A DNA stretch of 64,000 nt from CAWCKS01 sp963763485. GTDB taxonomy: Bacteria; Pseudomonadota; Alphaproteobacteria; Rhizobiales; Xanthobacteraceae. Location: positions 868,001 through 932,000 of the forward strand of contig CAVXOW010000006.1 in the NCBI GenBank assembly GCA_963763485.1. The letters run 5' to 3'. This document shows, in pieces, positions 9,418 to 18,626 of this stretch (within the stretch, counting starts at the first letter, position 1; every line of letters begins with the position of its first letter). Position numbers and translations under genes: made by a program. Below the pieces are notes generated by a model. That model searched no databases. It worked only from the letters and a program-made list of their open reading frames with translations, and was not told where the DNA came from.

Positions 9418-9435
9418 TGATACGCCACCGTATCA
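9418..9435. promoter_or_regulatory. TetR-type operator 1
   Basis: Inverted repeat TGATACG-CCAC-CGTATCA, with 7-base arms and a 4-base spacer. It shares its core (ATACG-N4-CGTAT) with a second site 35 bp downstream. It lies between the thioesterase gene and the TetR gene and is most simply read as the binding site of that regulator. Confidence 0.65.
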
Positions 9436-9454
9436 GCTGGTCGGCGGCATGGCA

Positions 9455-9468
9455 ATACGGTACCGTAT
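9455..9468. promoter_or_regulatory. TetR-type operator 2
   Basis: A perfect 14-bp palindrome, ATACGGTACCGTAT, with the same ATACG-N4-CGTAT core as the site at 9418-9435. The centres (9426.5 and 9461.5) are 35 bp apart. It ends 29 bases before the GTG of the TetR gene, a suitable position for autorepression. Confidence 0.7.
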
Positions 9469-9497
9469 CACGATTTGGCGAGGGAGTTTCCGGCCCG

Positions 9498-10064
9498 GTG
9501 GCGGACGAATATGCAGCGCAGGACTGGGTCGCCGCGGGCTTGGCTGAGCTCGGCGCCAACGGCATCGCCGGCGTGCGGGTCGAGGTGCTGGCCGAGCGCA
9601 TGGGCATCACCAAGGGCGGCTTCTACCGGCGCTTCAAGGATCGCCGCGACCTGCTCGACGCCATGCTGAAGGCCTGGAGCGACGGCCGCATCGAAGCGAT
9701 CGAGCGCCAGGCCGAGGCCGGCGGCTCGGACGCGCTGGAGCGGCTGCAGGGGCTGATCAAGCTTTACACCGAGCGCGCCAACGCCCAGGGCATGGCGATC
9801 GAGCTGGCGATCCGGCAATGGGCGCGAACGGATGACATTGCTGCTGCCGCTGCTGCCCGGGTCGACGCCGCGCGCTTGCGCACGGTAACGCAGCTCTACC
9901 GGCAGCTGGGCCTGGGCACCGCGGATGCCGAGGGCCGCGCGACACTGTTCTATTCGTTCCTGTTCGGCCAAAGCCTGCTGTTCGACAACGAGAGCCCGCG
10001 CAGGCGCGCAAACTTGATCGCCGCCTGCATGCGGACGCTGACGGACGTCGACGGCAAGGCCTGA
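9498..10064 (+). CDS. TetR-family transcriptional regulator
   Basis: A 188-residue one-domain regulator. The N-terminal helix-turn-helix is clear (VEVLAERMGITKGGFYRRFKD); the rest is a helical ligand domain. The GTG at 9498 gives the usual TetR start (MADEYAAQDWVAAGLAELG). Two matching palindromes lie just upstream and also flank the promoter of the divergent thioesterase/isomerase genes, so it probably represses both directions. The ligand is unknown; acyl-CoA or aromatic compounds would suit the neighbours. Confidence 0.9.
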   Translation: MADEYAAQDWVAAGLAELGANGIAGVRVEVLAERMGITKGGFYRRFKDRRDLLDAMLKAWSDGRIEAIERQAEAGGSDALERLQGLIKLYTERANAQGMAIELAIRQWARTDDIAAAAAARVDAARLRTVTQLYRQLGLGTADAEGRATLFYSFLFGQSLLFDNESPRRRANLIAACMRTLTDVDGKA

Positions 10065-10184
10065 CCGCAGCTGGGAACAGGGCTGCGTCGAGGCCCTGCC
10101 CTGCTCAGAGTCATTTGTGTATGATCGCCCTGCCCACGCAATTGAGCCCGTCCACCACGACGATCAACGAGACATCTGCCAAGC

Positions 10185-11357
10185 ATGACGCTGCCAAAAC
10201 TGTTCCAGCCGTTTCACTTGAAGAGCGTCACGGCGCGCAACCGCATCGTGGTGTCGCCGATGTGCCAGTATCAGTCGCTGCACGGCTCGCCGACCGACTG
10301 GCACATCGTGCACATGGGCCGCTACGCCATCGGCGGCGCCGGCATCGTGTTCTACGAGGAGACAGCGGTCGAGGATCGCGGCCGCAAGACCCACAAATGC
10401 GCCGGCATCTGGCGCGACGACCAGATCGGCGAATACGCACGCATCGTCAAATTCGTCAAAGAGTTCGGCGGTGTGCCGGCGATGCAACTCGGCCACTCCG
10501 GCGCGCGCGCGTCAGAGCGCGGACCGCTGTTCAACCGCGAGGCGCTCGACGAGCGCAACAGGGCTGACGGCGGCGACGCCTGGCAGTCGATCTCGTCGAG
10601 CGCGGTGACCCCGATCGACGGCAAGCCGCTGCCGCGCGCGATGGAGCAGCGCGACATCCAGGACGTCGTGCAGGCGTTTGCCGACGCGACCGTGCGCTCG
10701 CTGAAGGCCGGCTTCGAAGTTCTCGAAATTCACGGCGCCCACGGCTATCTGATCCAGCAATTTCTCTCGCCCGTGATCAACCGGCGCAACGACGCCTATG
10801 GCGGCGACCTGAAGGGCCGCATGCGCTTTGCGCTCGAGGTGACCGAAGCCGTGCGCGGCGTCTGGCCCGGGGACAAACCGTTGTTCTTCCGCGTCTCCTC
10901 GGTCGACGGCAAGGGCGGCCTGTGGACGCTGCACGACACCGTCGCGCTCGCAAAGGAGCTGAAAGCGCTGGGCGTCGACCTGATCGACTGCTCGTCGGGC
11001 GGGTTGACCGGTAACTCGTCGTTGCGCGCGGTGCCGCGCATCCCCGGCCATCACGTGCCCTACGCGAAGGCGGTGAAGGAAGCGACCGGCATGCTGACCA
11101 TGGCGCCGGGTCTCGTTACCGAGCCGCAGCAGGCCGAAGCGCTGCTCGAGGGCGGCGACATCGACCTGATCGCGATGGCGCGTGAGCTGATGTATTCGTC
11201 GGACTGGCCGGCTCACGCCGCACGTGCGCTCGGCGTACCCAATTATCTCGAGCTGTTTCCGCCGGAGTTCACGCTGCGGCTGAAGCTGCGCGAAGAGCAC
11301 ATCGCGATGCCGCAGAACCAGCACGGCGCCGTCGTGCCGGTGGACCTGAATTCATGA
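10185..11357 (+). CDS. Old yellow enzyme family NADH:flavin oxidoreductase
   Basis: An FMN-dependent ene-reductase of 390 residues in the YqjM/OYE class. The N-terminal SPMCQYQS holds the cysteine that tunes the flavin in YqjM-type enzymes; HGAHGYL holds the substrate-binding histidines, and QQFLSPVINRRNDAYGG is the family signature. These enzymes reduce activated C=C bonds of enones or xenobiotics. It lies 120 bases after the TetR gene on the same strand and may be part of the same detoxification locus. Confidence 0.9.
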   Translation: MTLPKLFQPFHLKSVTARNRIVVSPMCQYQSLHGSPTDWHIVHMGRYAIGGAGIVFYEETAVEDRGRKTHKCAGIWRDDQIGEYARIVKFVKEFGGVPAMQLGHSGARASERGPLFNREALDERNRADGGDAWQSISSSAVTPIDGKPLPRAMEQRDIQDVVQAFADATVRSLKAGFEVLEIHGAHGYLIQQFLSPVINRRNDAYGGDLKGRMRFALEVTEAVRGVWPGDKPLFFRVSSVDGKGGLWTLHDTVALAKELKALGVDLIDCSSGGLTGNSSLRAVPRIPGHHVPYAKAVKEATGMLTMAPGLVTEPQQAEALLEGGDIDLIAMARELMYSSDWPAHAARALGVPNYLELFPPEFTLRLKLREEHIAMPQNQHGAVVPVDLNS

Positions 11358-11423
11358 TTTTTTGCCTTCGTTGGCACGTGACCTGCATCGGGCAATCATC
11401 TTGGGAACGGGGGAACGACTTCT

Positions 11424-12605
11424 GTGAATATTTCTGACATTGAACTCCCGATCGATTTCCTCCGTGCCCGCCGCAACAATAAGTGGCATCTGCATCCGGA
11501 CGATGTGATCCCAGCCTTTGTCGCCGAGATGGACTTTGCGGTCGCGCCGCCGATCAAGGCGGCGGTGGAACGCATCGTCGCGCAGCAGGATTACGGTTAC
11601 CCGAAGCGCAAAGGCGAACGCGCCGAGCGCGATGTCGCCAACGCTTTTGTCCGGCACATGAAGCGCCGCTTCAACTGGGAGACCTCGCCGGACCAGGTGC
11701 TTTGCGTCGCCGACCTCGTGCAGGGCACGTTTGCGAGCGTGCTGGCGTTCTCCGATCCGGGCGACGGTGTCATCCTGCAGGTGCCTAACTATCCGCCGTT
11801 TCGCGAGTCGATCACTTCGACCGGTCGCAAGCTGCTGCCGCTGTGGATGCGCGATACCGGCACGCGTTTCGCCCACGACCTCGCCGAGCTGAAAGACCTC
11901 GTCGACGCCCGCACCAAGATATTCCTGCTGTGCAGTCCGCAAAACCCAACCGGCCGGGTGTTCAGCCGCGACGAGCTCGAAGCGATCGGCCGCTTCGCGA
12001 TCCAGCACGACCTCATCATCGTGTCCGACGAGATCCACGCCGACCTGGTCTATTCGCCGCTGCAACACATCCCGATCGCCTCGCTAAGTGCGGAGATCGC
12101 CGCGCGCACGGTGACACTGACCTCGGCGACCAAGAGTTTTAATATTCCGGGGCTCCGCTGCGGCGTCGCGCACTTCGGCACGCCGGAGCTGATGGCCAGC
12201 TTCCACAGGCGTATCCCCGGGCGGCTGATGGGCCAGCTCAACATCACCGGGATCGACGCGACGGTCGCAGCCTGGGAGGAAGGCCAGCCGTGGCTCGATG
12301 CGGTGCTTGCTCATCTGGCAAAGGCGCGCGACCACGTTGCCGACGTCCTGGCGAAGGAAATTCCGGCGATCCGGATGATCCCGCCGGAGGCGACATATCT
12401 GGCGTGGCTCGACTGCGAAAAGCTCAACCTGAAGTCTTCGGCCTACGACTTCTTCCTCGAACACGCCAAGGTCGGCTTCAGCGCCGGCGAAACATTCGAG
12501 CCCGCCCACACCCAGTTCGTACGGCTGAACTTTGCGACCTCGACAAAGATCCTCGACATGATCCTGGAGCGTATGGTCGCCGCCGTCAGGCAGAACCGGC
12601 GGTAG
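11424..12605 (+). CDS. PLP-dependent aminotransferase/C-S lyase, MalY/PatB type
   Basis: A class I/II fold-type I PLP enzyme of 393 residues, close to cystathionine beta-lyases of the MalY/PatB group. The Schiff-base lysine is about residue 237 in TSATKSFNIPGLRCG; the phosphate-binding and Asn-Pro-Thr-Gly motifs (SPQNPTG) are present. It likely cleaves cystathionine or other Cys conjugates, giving pyruvate, ammonia and a thiol. The start is GTG, preceded by a GGGGGAACG stretch. A LysE exporter gene follows after 10 bases. Confidence 0.85.
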   Translation: MNISDIELPIDFLRARRNNKWHLHPDDVIPAFVAEMDFAVAPPIKAAVERIVAQQDYGYPKRKGERAERDVANAFVRHMKRRFNWETSPDQVLCVADLVQGTFASVLAFSDPGDGVILQVPNYPPFRESITSTGRKLLPLWMRDTGTRFAHDLAELKDLVDARTKIFLLCSPQNPTGRVFSRDELEAIGRFAIQHDLIIVSDEIHADLVYSPLQHIPIASLSAEIAARTVTLTSATKSFNIPGLRCGVAHFGTPELMASFHRRIPGRLMGQLNITGIDATVAAWEEGQPWLDAVLAHLAKARDHVADVLAKEIPAIRMIPPEATYLAWLDCEKLNLKSSAYDFFLEHAKVGFSAGETFEPAHTQFVRLNFATSTKILDMILERMVAAVRQNRR

Positions 12606-12615
12606 CAACAAGCGC

Positions 12616-13227
12616 ATGCTCGCCTCAGAGTCGTTGCAACCGTTGCTGACGCTCATCCTGGCGTCGACCGTCGTGATGGGAAGCCCGGGACCGTCGACCA
12701 TGAGTGCGCTCGCAGTCAGCGCTGCGTTCGGGTTACGCCGGTCGCTGGTCTATGTGCTCGGCCTCATGCTGGGCACGGGCGTGGTGCTGGTCGCGGTGGC
12801 AACCGGCGTGGTTGCGATGTTGCTGTCGCAGCCAGCGCTCGGCCGAGTGCTGATTTACGCATCCGCGGCCTATGTTCTCTATCTCGCCTGGCAGATTGCC
12901 GTCGCGCCGCCGCTCGAAGATCAGCCGGCCAACCTTACAAGCCCGTCGTTTGCACCGGGCTTTGCGCTTGCGCTCGCCAATCCCAAGGCGTGGTTTGCGA
13001 TTGCCGCCGTCTTCACCGCGTCGACGCTTGTTGCGGGGTCGAGCGCGCTCGACGCGGCGCTCAAGGTCGCGGTCCTTTCGGTCATGATCATCGCCATTCA
13101 CCTCGCATGGGTGTTCGCCGGCGCGTCGTTGTCGCGTTTCCTGCGCGATCCGCTGATCTCGCGCATCGCCAATGTCGTGTTTGCGGTGGTGCTGGCGGCA
13201 ACGGCGATCGTGCCGCTGTTGCGGTGA
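12616..13227 (+). CDS. LysE/RhtB-family amino acid exporter
   Basis: A 203-residue inner-membrane protein with the family N-terminal motif MGSPGPSTMSALAVSAAFG and about six hydrophobic helices; FALALANPKAW is the second conserved loop. LysE/RhtB proteins export amino acids or related metabolites. The 10-base gap to the C-S lyase gene suggests co-transcription, so the exporter may handle a substrate or product of that enzyme, such as a cysteine-related compound. Confidence 0.88.
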   Translation: MLASESLQPLLTLILASTVVMGSPGPSTMSALAVSAAFGLRRSLVYVLGLMLGTGVVLVAVATGVVAMLLSQPALGRVLIYASAAYVLYLAWQIAVAPPLEDQPANLTSPSFAPGFALALANPKAWFAIAAVFTASTLVAGSSALDAALKVAVLSVMIIAIHLAWVFAGASLSRFLRDPLISRIANVVFAVVLAATAIVPLLR

Positions 13228-13239
13228 ATCGGGTCGCGC

Positions 13240-16200
13240 CTAACCCGCTTTCGCGGCGAATGCGGGTGTCCGGCCGACGATCTCCGCATAGACCGCGATC
13301 GCAGCCGGCCGCCCGATCAAGTAGCCCTGGATTTCATCGCAACCTTCGCGCGCGAGGATCTGGCGCTGCTGCTCGGTCTCGACACCTTCGGCCAGCACCG
13401 GCAGCCGCAAACCGCGCGCCAGCCCGATCACGCTGCGCACGATCGCGGCCGAACCGGCATTGCGTTCGAGGCGCGCAACGAACGAGCGATCGATCTTGAT
13501 GCGGTCGAGCGGGAACGACTGCAGGTAGGCGAGCGACGAATAGCCGGTGCCAAAATCATCGAGCGCGATGCGAACACCGAGCGATTTCAGATTGCGCAGC
13601 ATCGCGGCGGCGCGCGACACGTTCTCGATCAGCACCCCTTCGGTGATCTCGAGCTCGAGCCGCTCCGGCGCGAGCCCGGCCTGCAGCAGGGTCGCATGGA
13701 CGGTTTGCTGCAGCTGGCCGCGGCGGAACTGGATCGCCGACACGTTGACGGCGATGCGGAGCGGAAGGGGCCAGCTTGCCGCCTCGCGGCAGGCCTCACG
13801 CAGCACCCACTCGCCGATCTCGATGATCAGCCCGCTCTCTTCCGCGACCGGAATGAATTCGGCCGGCGGCACCAGGCCACGGGTGGGGTGGCGCCAGCGC
13901 GCCAGCGCCTCGAAGCCGACGATCGTGCCATCGGCGCGCGCCAGCGGCTGATAGTCGAGCATCAATTCGCCGCGCGCGATCGCGCCGCCGAGGTCGCGCT
14001 CGAGTGCGCGCCTCTCGCGCAGCTGCTGGTCCATGGCGGCGGTGAAGTAGCGGCTGATGCCTCGCCCCTCGTGCTTGGCGCGATACAGCGCCGCGTCGGC
14101 ATTGGCGATCAGGGTCGTGGCATCGGTGCCGTCGCCCGGGAACACGGAAATGCCGATGCTTAAATCGAGCTGGAAGGAGTGTCCGGCAACCTCGACGTCA
14201 TCATCAAGTACGGCTTCGAGCCGCCGCACCAGACGCGCCACCGCGTCGCGGTCGCCTTCGGCCTCCGGCGCGATGGCGATGAACTCGTCGCCGCCGATCC
14301 GGGCGAGGAAGACGTCGCTGCACGCCCGGCGCAACCGGCGCGACACCTCGCACAACACGAGGTCGCCGACCGAATGGCCGTGCAGGTCATTGATCTCCTT
14401 GAAGCGGTCGAGGTCGATGCAGAGCACCGCGAAGCGCTCGCCGATTTCCCGACCACGCGCCAGCGCCTCGCCGAAGTGCTGGTCAAGCGCGGTGCGGTTC
14501 GGCAGATCGGTCAGGGCGTCGTGCAGGGCGATATGCTCAATCCGCCGCTCGGCGCGCTTGCGGTCGGTGACGTCGATAAGGGCGACCATCACCGCGGCTT
14601 TGCCGTGATACTGGATGGTCTTGCCGTAGGTCTCGACTTCGATCTCCGAGCCGTCGGCGCGGATGTGGCGCCATGATTTCGACCGGTGTTGCCAGGCGTC
14701 TTCCGGATTCTGCGCCGCCGAGCGCGCCTCCTCCCACTCCTCGCGCGGGCGGATATCGAGCAACGTCATCTGCAGGAATTGCTCGTGCGTATAGCCGTAA
14801 TGCTCGACCACGACGTCGTTGACCGCCAAGAACTGCAGTGTCTCCCGGTCGAACACCCACATCAGCACCGGATTCTGGTCGAACAGCATCCGGAACATGG
14901 TCTCGCGCTGCTTGAGATCGGTGATATCGACGCGGATGCCGATGCTGCCGTTCGCGGTGCGCCGCTCCTCGATGCGGCACCAACGTCCGTCGGCCAGCTG
15001 CTGCTCGTGCCGGTTCTGGGCCTGGGCATGCAGCGCCAGTCGGCGCGTGACCCAGTCTTCATCGGTCGCCTCGGGATACTGGCCCCGCGCAATTCCGCTG
15101 CGCAGCACGTCCTCGAAGCGCGCACCCTTGACGATGAGATCCTGACTGCGATCGAAGATCTCGGCGTATTTCTGGTTCCAGAGCAGGTAGCGGTCTTCCC
15201 TGTCGAAGATCACGAGACCTTCCGGCACCAGGTCGAGCGCGTCGATCAGATGCTGGTGGGCGGCGCGCGCCTCCTGCTCGGCGCGCACCGCGTCGGCTTT
15301 GGCCGCAGCGAGCGCCTGCTCGGCATTGAATTTTGCGGTGATATCGTCGTGCGTTGCGACCCAGCCGCCATCCGGCATCGGCCGATGACGGATCGCCATC
15401 ACCTGACCGTTGGCGAGTTCGACCGTCGAATCGGTCGGCTCAGTCGCGACCGCCACATTTAACCGCCACGCGAGATACTGCTCGGGACTCATCTGCGGCG
15501 CGCTGCCTGCGGCATAACGCAACTCGACGATCTCCTTCAGCGTCGTCCCTGCCCCGACCCGACCTGGGTCGAGACCGTACATTTCGAGATAGCGCCGGTT
15601 GCAGGTGATGAGCCGCTGCTGGCCGTCGAAGAAGCACAGGCCCTGCGACATGTTGTTCATCGCCGTATCGAACCGCTCGGCGAGATCGCGTATCTTATGC
15701 TGCTCGGCAACCGCGACTTGCCGCGCGGCGTTCAAGCGTTCGCGGTCCGCGGTCAGCCGCACCCGCGATGCCACCCGCATCGCGAAGTCGGCGTAGTGCA
15801 GATTCATCATGCGCACGAACAGGCCGAGCATCAGCAAGAGGTTGATGCCGAAGCAGACCGGGAAGGTCTCGCCCGACAGCATCAGCCGGATCGCCAGCGG
15901 CGCCGTCGACACCAGCAGGTTCAGCCGCGCCGCCGCGGGCACACTGGCAAGGCAGTAAGCGGTGCCCATCGAGCCGACCAAGACGAGCAGCGTAGCGAGA
16001 ATGCGGGTGTAATCGTCGACCCACTGGTAGAGGATCAGGGCCCAGAGCGTGCTCGAGACGCCCATCCAGACGGCGCGCGACCGGGCGCGCACCAGCGCGT
16101 TTCGCGCCGTCTCGGCATCGAGTTCGACCGGCCGCTGCCGATACCACTGCAAGAGACGCCAGGCGCCGAGCGGGACAAAGACCAACACTGCAGCGAAGCG

Positions 16201-16386
16201 CAACGGCCACGGCAGCGAGGCTGGCAGCACGTAGGCGATGCTCAGCGTCTCGATGATGACGGTCGCATAGACCATCGGGGCCTGGCGAAGCAGCACGCCG
16301 TACTGCGCGACGAGCAACGCCCGCGACAGCGGCGTCCTCGGCTGCCGAATGGCGAACCACCGCGATGCAAAATCAAGACGTGGCAT
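13240..16386 (-). CDS. Membrane PAS-GGDEF-EAL c-di-GMP protein
   Basis: A large bifunctional cyclic-di-GMP protein. From 16386 it has 1048 residues; a GTG at 16473 would add 29, but that start has no visible ribosome binding site. The first 200 residues hold several membrane helices, followed by three PAS-type segments, a GGDEF domain with intact GGDEF (about residues 698-702) and an EAL domain with intact EAL (about 823-825), DDFGTGYSS and EGVE. Both synthesis and hydrolysis motifs are therefore complete. It probably senses through PAS and sets motility versus attachment. It converges with the LysE gene. Confidence 0.9.
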   Translation of the reverse strand: MPRLDFASRWFAIRQPRTPLSRALLVAQYGVLLRQAPMVYATVIIETLSIAYVLPASLPWPLRFAAVLVFVPLGAWRLLQWYRQRPVELDAETARNALVRARSRAVWMGVSSTLWALILYQWVDDYTRILATLLVLVGSMGTAYCLASVPAAARLNLLVSTAPLAIRLMLSGETFPVCFGINLLLMLGLFVRMMNLHYADFAMRVASRVRLTADRERLNAARQVAVAEQHKIRDLAERFDTAMNNMSQGLCFFDGQQRLITCNRRYLEMYGLDPGRVGAGTTLKEIVELRYAAGSAPQMSPEQYLAWRLNVAVATEPTDSTVELANGQVMAIRHRPMPDGGWVATHDDITAKFNAEQALAAAKADAVRAEQEARAAHQHLIDALDLVPEGLVIFDREDRYLLWNQKYAEIFDRSQDLIVKGARFEDVLRSGIARGQYPEATDEDWVTRRLALHAQAQNRHEQQLADGRWCRIEERRTANGSIGIRVDITDLKQRETMFRMLFDQNPVLMWVFDRETLQFLAVNDVVVEHYGYTHEQFLQMTLLDIRPREEWEEARSAAQNPEDAWQHRSKSWRHIRADGSEIEVETYGKTIQYHGKAAVMVALIDVTDRKRAERRIEHIALHDALTDLPNRTALDQHFGEALARGREIGERFAVLCIDLDRFKEINDLHGHSVGDLVLCEVSRRLRRACSDVFLARIGGDEFIAIAPEAEGDRDAVARLVRRLEAVLDDDVEVAGHSFQLDLSIGISVFPGDGTDATTLIANADAALYRAKHEGRGISRYFTAAMDQQLRERRALERDLGGAIARGELMLDYQPLARADGTIVGFEALARWRHPTRGLVPPAEFIPVAEESGLIIEIGEWVLREACREAASWPLPLRIAVNVSAIQFRRGQLQQTVHATLLQAGLAPERLELEITEGVLIENVSRAAAMLRNLKSLGVRIALDDFGTGYSSLAYLQSFPLDRIKIDRSFVARLERNAGSAAIVRSVIGLARGLRLPVLAEGVETEQQRQILAREGCDEIQGYLIGRPAAIAVYAEIVGRTPAFAAKAG

Positions 16387-16593
16387 CCGTCCCGCCGCTC
16401 CCAACGCCGCCAAGGCCAAGAGTGCTGGGTCCAAGCGTCCTGGCAGGTTGCGGCAGTAGAGCGCCCAAACCACAAGCTTCGATTAATCTTTTCGGTAAAC
16501 AGAACCGGATGCCGGGAACCCGGGGGGGCTGCGTTTCAGGTTCTTTAACCCTGCCGCAGCCGCAGCTTGCACATGGGCGGATGCATCGCGTGG

Positions 16594-17349
16594 TTAGCCA
16601 ACGAGCCTTGGCTGATCGCTTTGCACCTGTTGCACCAGCTTGTCGTCTTCTTCCGAGTTCAGGTACATGCCGGAGAACGGGTCGACCCAGCACAAGTGAT
16701 CGTGGACCTGTTTGACGCCCGAGACGTTTTCGGCGGCGACGACCGCGGCATCGCGCCAGCGATAGTCCGTGATGATGCCGTGCAGATGCACCACGCCGTC
16801 GCGGACCGTGACCTGCAGACCGAGCGGCCGCCAGTCGTTCTGTTCGATCGCGCGCGTGACCCGATCACGGATGTGATCGTCGTCGGCGGTCGGATCAGGG
16901 ACCTCGCGTGCGAGTTGCGCGACCGCGCGCAGCAGGTTGGTGCGCGTGACAATTCCGGTGATCCGGCCGAACTGCATAATCGGCACGCGTTTGATGTTGT
17001 TCTTCTCCATCGTCTCCACGAGACTCTCGAGCGTAGCGTCTTCGGATGCCGTGATCGGATCCGGCGTCATGACTTCCTCGACCCGCCGGCCGCTGGCGCG
17101 CACGAATTCGGTCGCCTGCTTTCCCGGACCGACCAGGAACTGCAGCCAGCGTGTGCGCTTGCGTTGCGTGCCGATTTCGGAGCGCCGCACAAAATCGCCA
17201 TCGGAGACGATGCCGACCAGCTTGCCGGCGTCATTGACCACGGGCAGTCCGCTGATGTGGTTGTCGAGCATCTTGGCCGCCGCGTCGGTCACTGTCGTGT
17301 CCGGGGTGACGGTGATGACCTCACGGGTCATGATCTGGTGAGCGCGCAT
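16594..17349 (-). CDS. CBS-pair protein with C-terminal BON domain
   Basis: A 251-residue protein with two CBS motifs (about 7-60, MTREVITVTPDTTVTDAA; about 92-145, MTPDPITASEDATLES) and a BON domain (about 155-225, with VTVRDGVVHLHGIITD). CBS pairs bind adenine nucleotides; BON domains bind membranes or other macromolecules. CBS-BON proteins are common in Rhizobiales low-oxygen stimulons. Fitting this, a FixK/FNR-type box is centred 74.5 bases upstream of the ATG. Confidence 0.88.
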   Translation of the reverse strand: MRAHQIMTREVITVTPDTTVTDAAAKMLDNHISGLPVVNDAGKLVGIVSDGDFVRRSEIGTQRKRTRWLQFLVGPGKQATEFVRASGRRVEEVMTPDPITASEDATLESLVETMEKNNIKRVPIMQFGRITGIVTRTNLLRAVAQLAREVPDPTADDDHIRDRVTRAIEQNDWRPLGLQVTVRDGVVHLHGIITDYRWRDAAVVAAENVSGVKQVHDHLCWVDPFSGMYLNSEEDDKLVQQVQSDQPRLVG

Positions 17350-17416
17350 CGTATGTCCTCTTTGGTCGTTTCACCTTGGCTTTTTTGCACCTTGAACCCG
17401 GCGGCGGAACCGCTCG

Positions 17417-17430
17417 TTGACAAAGGTCAA
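17417..17430 (-). promoter_or_regulatory. FixK/FNR-type box upstream of the CBS-BON gene
   Basis: TTGACAAAGGTCAA, a full match to TTGA-N6-TCAA. It overlaps the stop codon of the upstream PHA-synthase-like gene and lies 74.5 bases (centre) before the CBS-BON start, giving that gene its own oxygen-responsive promoter. The site is seen; the regulation is inferred. Confidence 0.65.
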
Positions 17431-18581
17431 CCCGTTGCCGATTTCCGCTCGGGGACGGATGGCGCGTCCACGGCGAGCCATCGCGCGATCCGCCGCCAGG
17501 AATTGTCCAGCGCCTCGGCGCCCATGAACAGGCCGAGATGCGTGCAGGGCTCTGTCGCCTTCTCTACAAACGCTGCAGGCGTTCCGACCAACCGCGCCGT
17601 GACAAGCGTCTGCGCCGGCGGAACGACCTCGTCCTGCGCGGCCGTCAAGAGAAACAGCGGTGATGCCACGTCGGCAAGCCGCACCGTGCGGCCGAGCGCC
17701 ACGAAGCGATCCTCGGCGACTCGGTTTTCCCTGAAGATCCAGTTCACGACCTGAAGGTAATAGGCGCCGGGCAGGTCGAGCGGCGCCGCGTCCCAATTGC
17801 GGAACCGCTCACGATATATCGCGCGCTCGGCGGGCTCACAGGTCAGGGCGCGCGCCAGCAGGTCTTCGAGGTCGTGCGGAACAAAAGCGTTGCTCCACAA
17901 CTGGATCATGTGCCGGCCGCTGACGATGCCGCCGCCGCGTCGGACCAGTTCGTCGAAGCCGGCGCTGGGCAATCCGGCAACCAGCCGCGACAGCTCGGAG
18001 GCCACGCGCATGTCGACCGGCGCACCGACCAGCACCAGGCGCCGGAGCTTGTGCGGAAAGCGCGCCGCGTAGACCAGCGATAGCCAGCCGCCCTGGCACA
18101 GGCCGATGAGGTCGACCGGCGGCCCGATCTCATCGATGGCGACATTGAGGTCGGCGAGATAACTGTCGATCGAGAGATAGCGCATCTCCGGCGTCGCCGA
18201 GCGCCAGTCGGTGAGGAAGACGCGCTCGATACCGCCGGCGTGCAGTGTTTCGACGATGCTGTGCCCGGGCGCAAAGTCCGCGATCAGCGCGCGGTGCAAG
18301 GCATAGGGCGCACAGACCAGCACGGGCGGGCCGCCGATGCCGCACGAAAAATCGCGCAGCTGCATCGAAGCAAGCTGCAGCATCACCTCGTTCGGCGTCG
18401 TCCAGTCCGGTGCGGCTGTTGCGCCGTCGGCCGCAGGCTCGCCGGCATATGTCTCCAGCCACCAGCGAAGAGAGTCGGTGGCGAATTTGGCGGCAGCGAG
18501 AGGCCAGAGGAAGAGCGCGTCGGGCGAAGGCCCTGACGTCGGTTCTCTCGGTTCTCTGGGTTCGCTGGTCCGTCGGGCCAA
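17427..18581 (-). CDS. PhaC-like alpha/beta hydrolase
   Basis: A 384-residue alpha/beta-fold enzyme related to poly(3-hydroxyalkanoate) synthases and depolymerase-like homologues. The nucleophile is cysteine (about C162 in GLCQGG), as in PHA synthases, not the serine of esterases; Asp about 317 (AAQDEVVPP) and His about 348 (CTHLGLF) complete a triad. At 384 residues it is near class III PhaC in length and lacks the long class I N-terminus. The start is a TTG behind GGGAG. It follows the host-attachment gene by 45 bases. It may act on PHA or hydroxyacyl-CoA; a non-polymerising hydrolase is also possible. Confidence 0.7.
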   Translation of the reverse strand: MARRTSEPREPREPTSGPSPDALFLWPLAAAKFATDSLRWWLETYAGEPAADGATAAPDWTTPNEVMLQLASMQLRDFSCGIGGPPVLVCAPYALHRALIADFAPGHSIVETLHAGGIERVFLTDWRSATPEMRYLSIDSYLADLNVAIDEIGPPVDLIGLCQGGWLSLVYAARFPHKLRRLVLVGAPVDMRVASELSRLVAGLPSAGFDELVRRGGGIVSGRHMIQLWSNAFVPHDLEDLLARALTCEPAERAIYRERFRNWDAAPLDLPGAYYLQVVNWIFRENRVAEDRFVALGRTVRLADVASPLFLLTAAQDEVVPPAQTLVTARLVGTPAAFVEKATEPCTHLGLFMGAEALDNSWRRIARWLAVDAPSVPERKSATG

Positions 18582-18626
18582 ATCGGAACTCCCGGCTCAC
18601 CGCTCAATAATCGTAGTCTCTTTCGC

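Noticed and set aside
16567..17754. Plus-strand open frame of 395 codons over the CBS-BON gene
   Set aside because: Opposite strand of the CBS-BON and PhaC-like genes; no conserved motif and no ribosome binding site.
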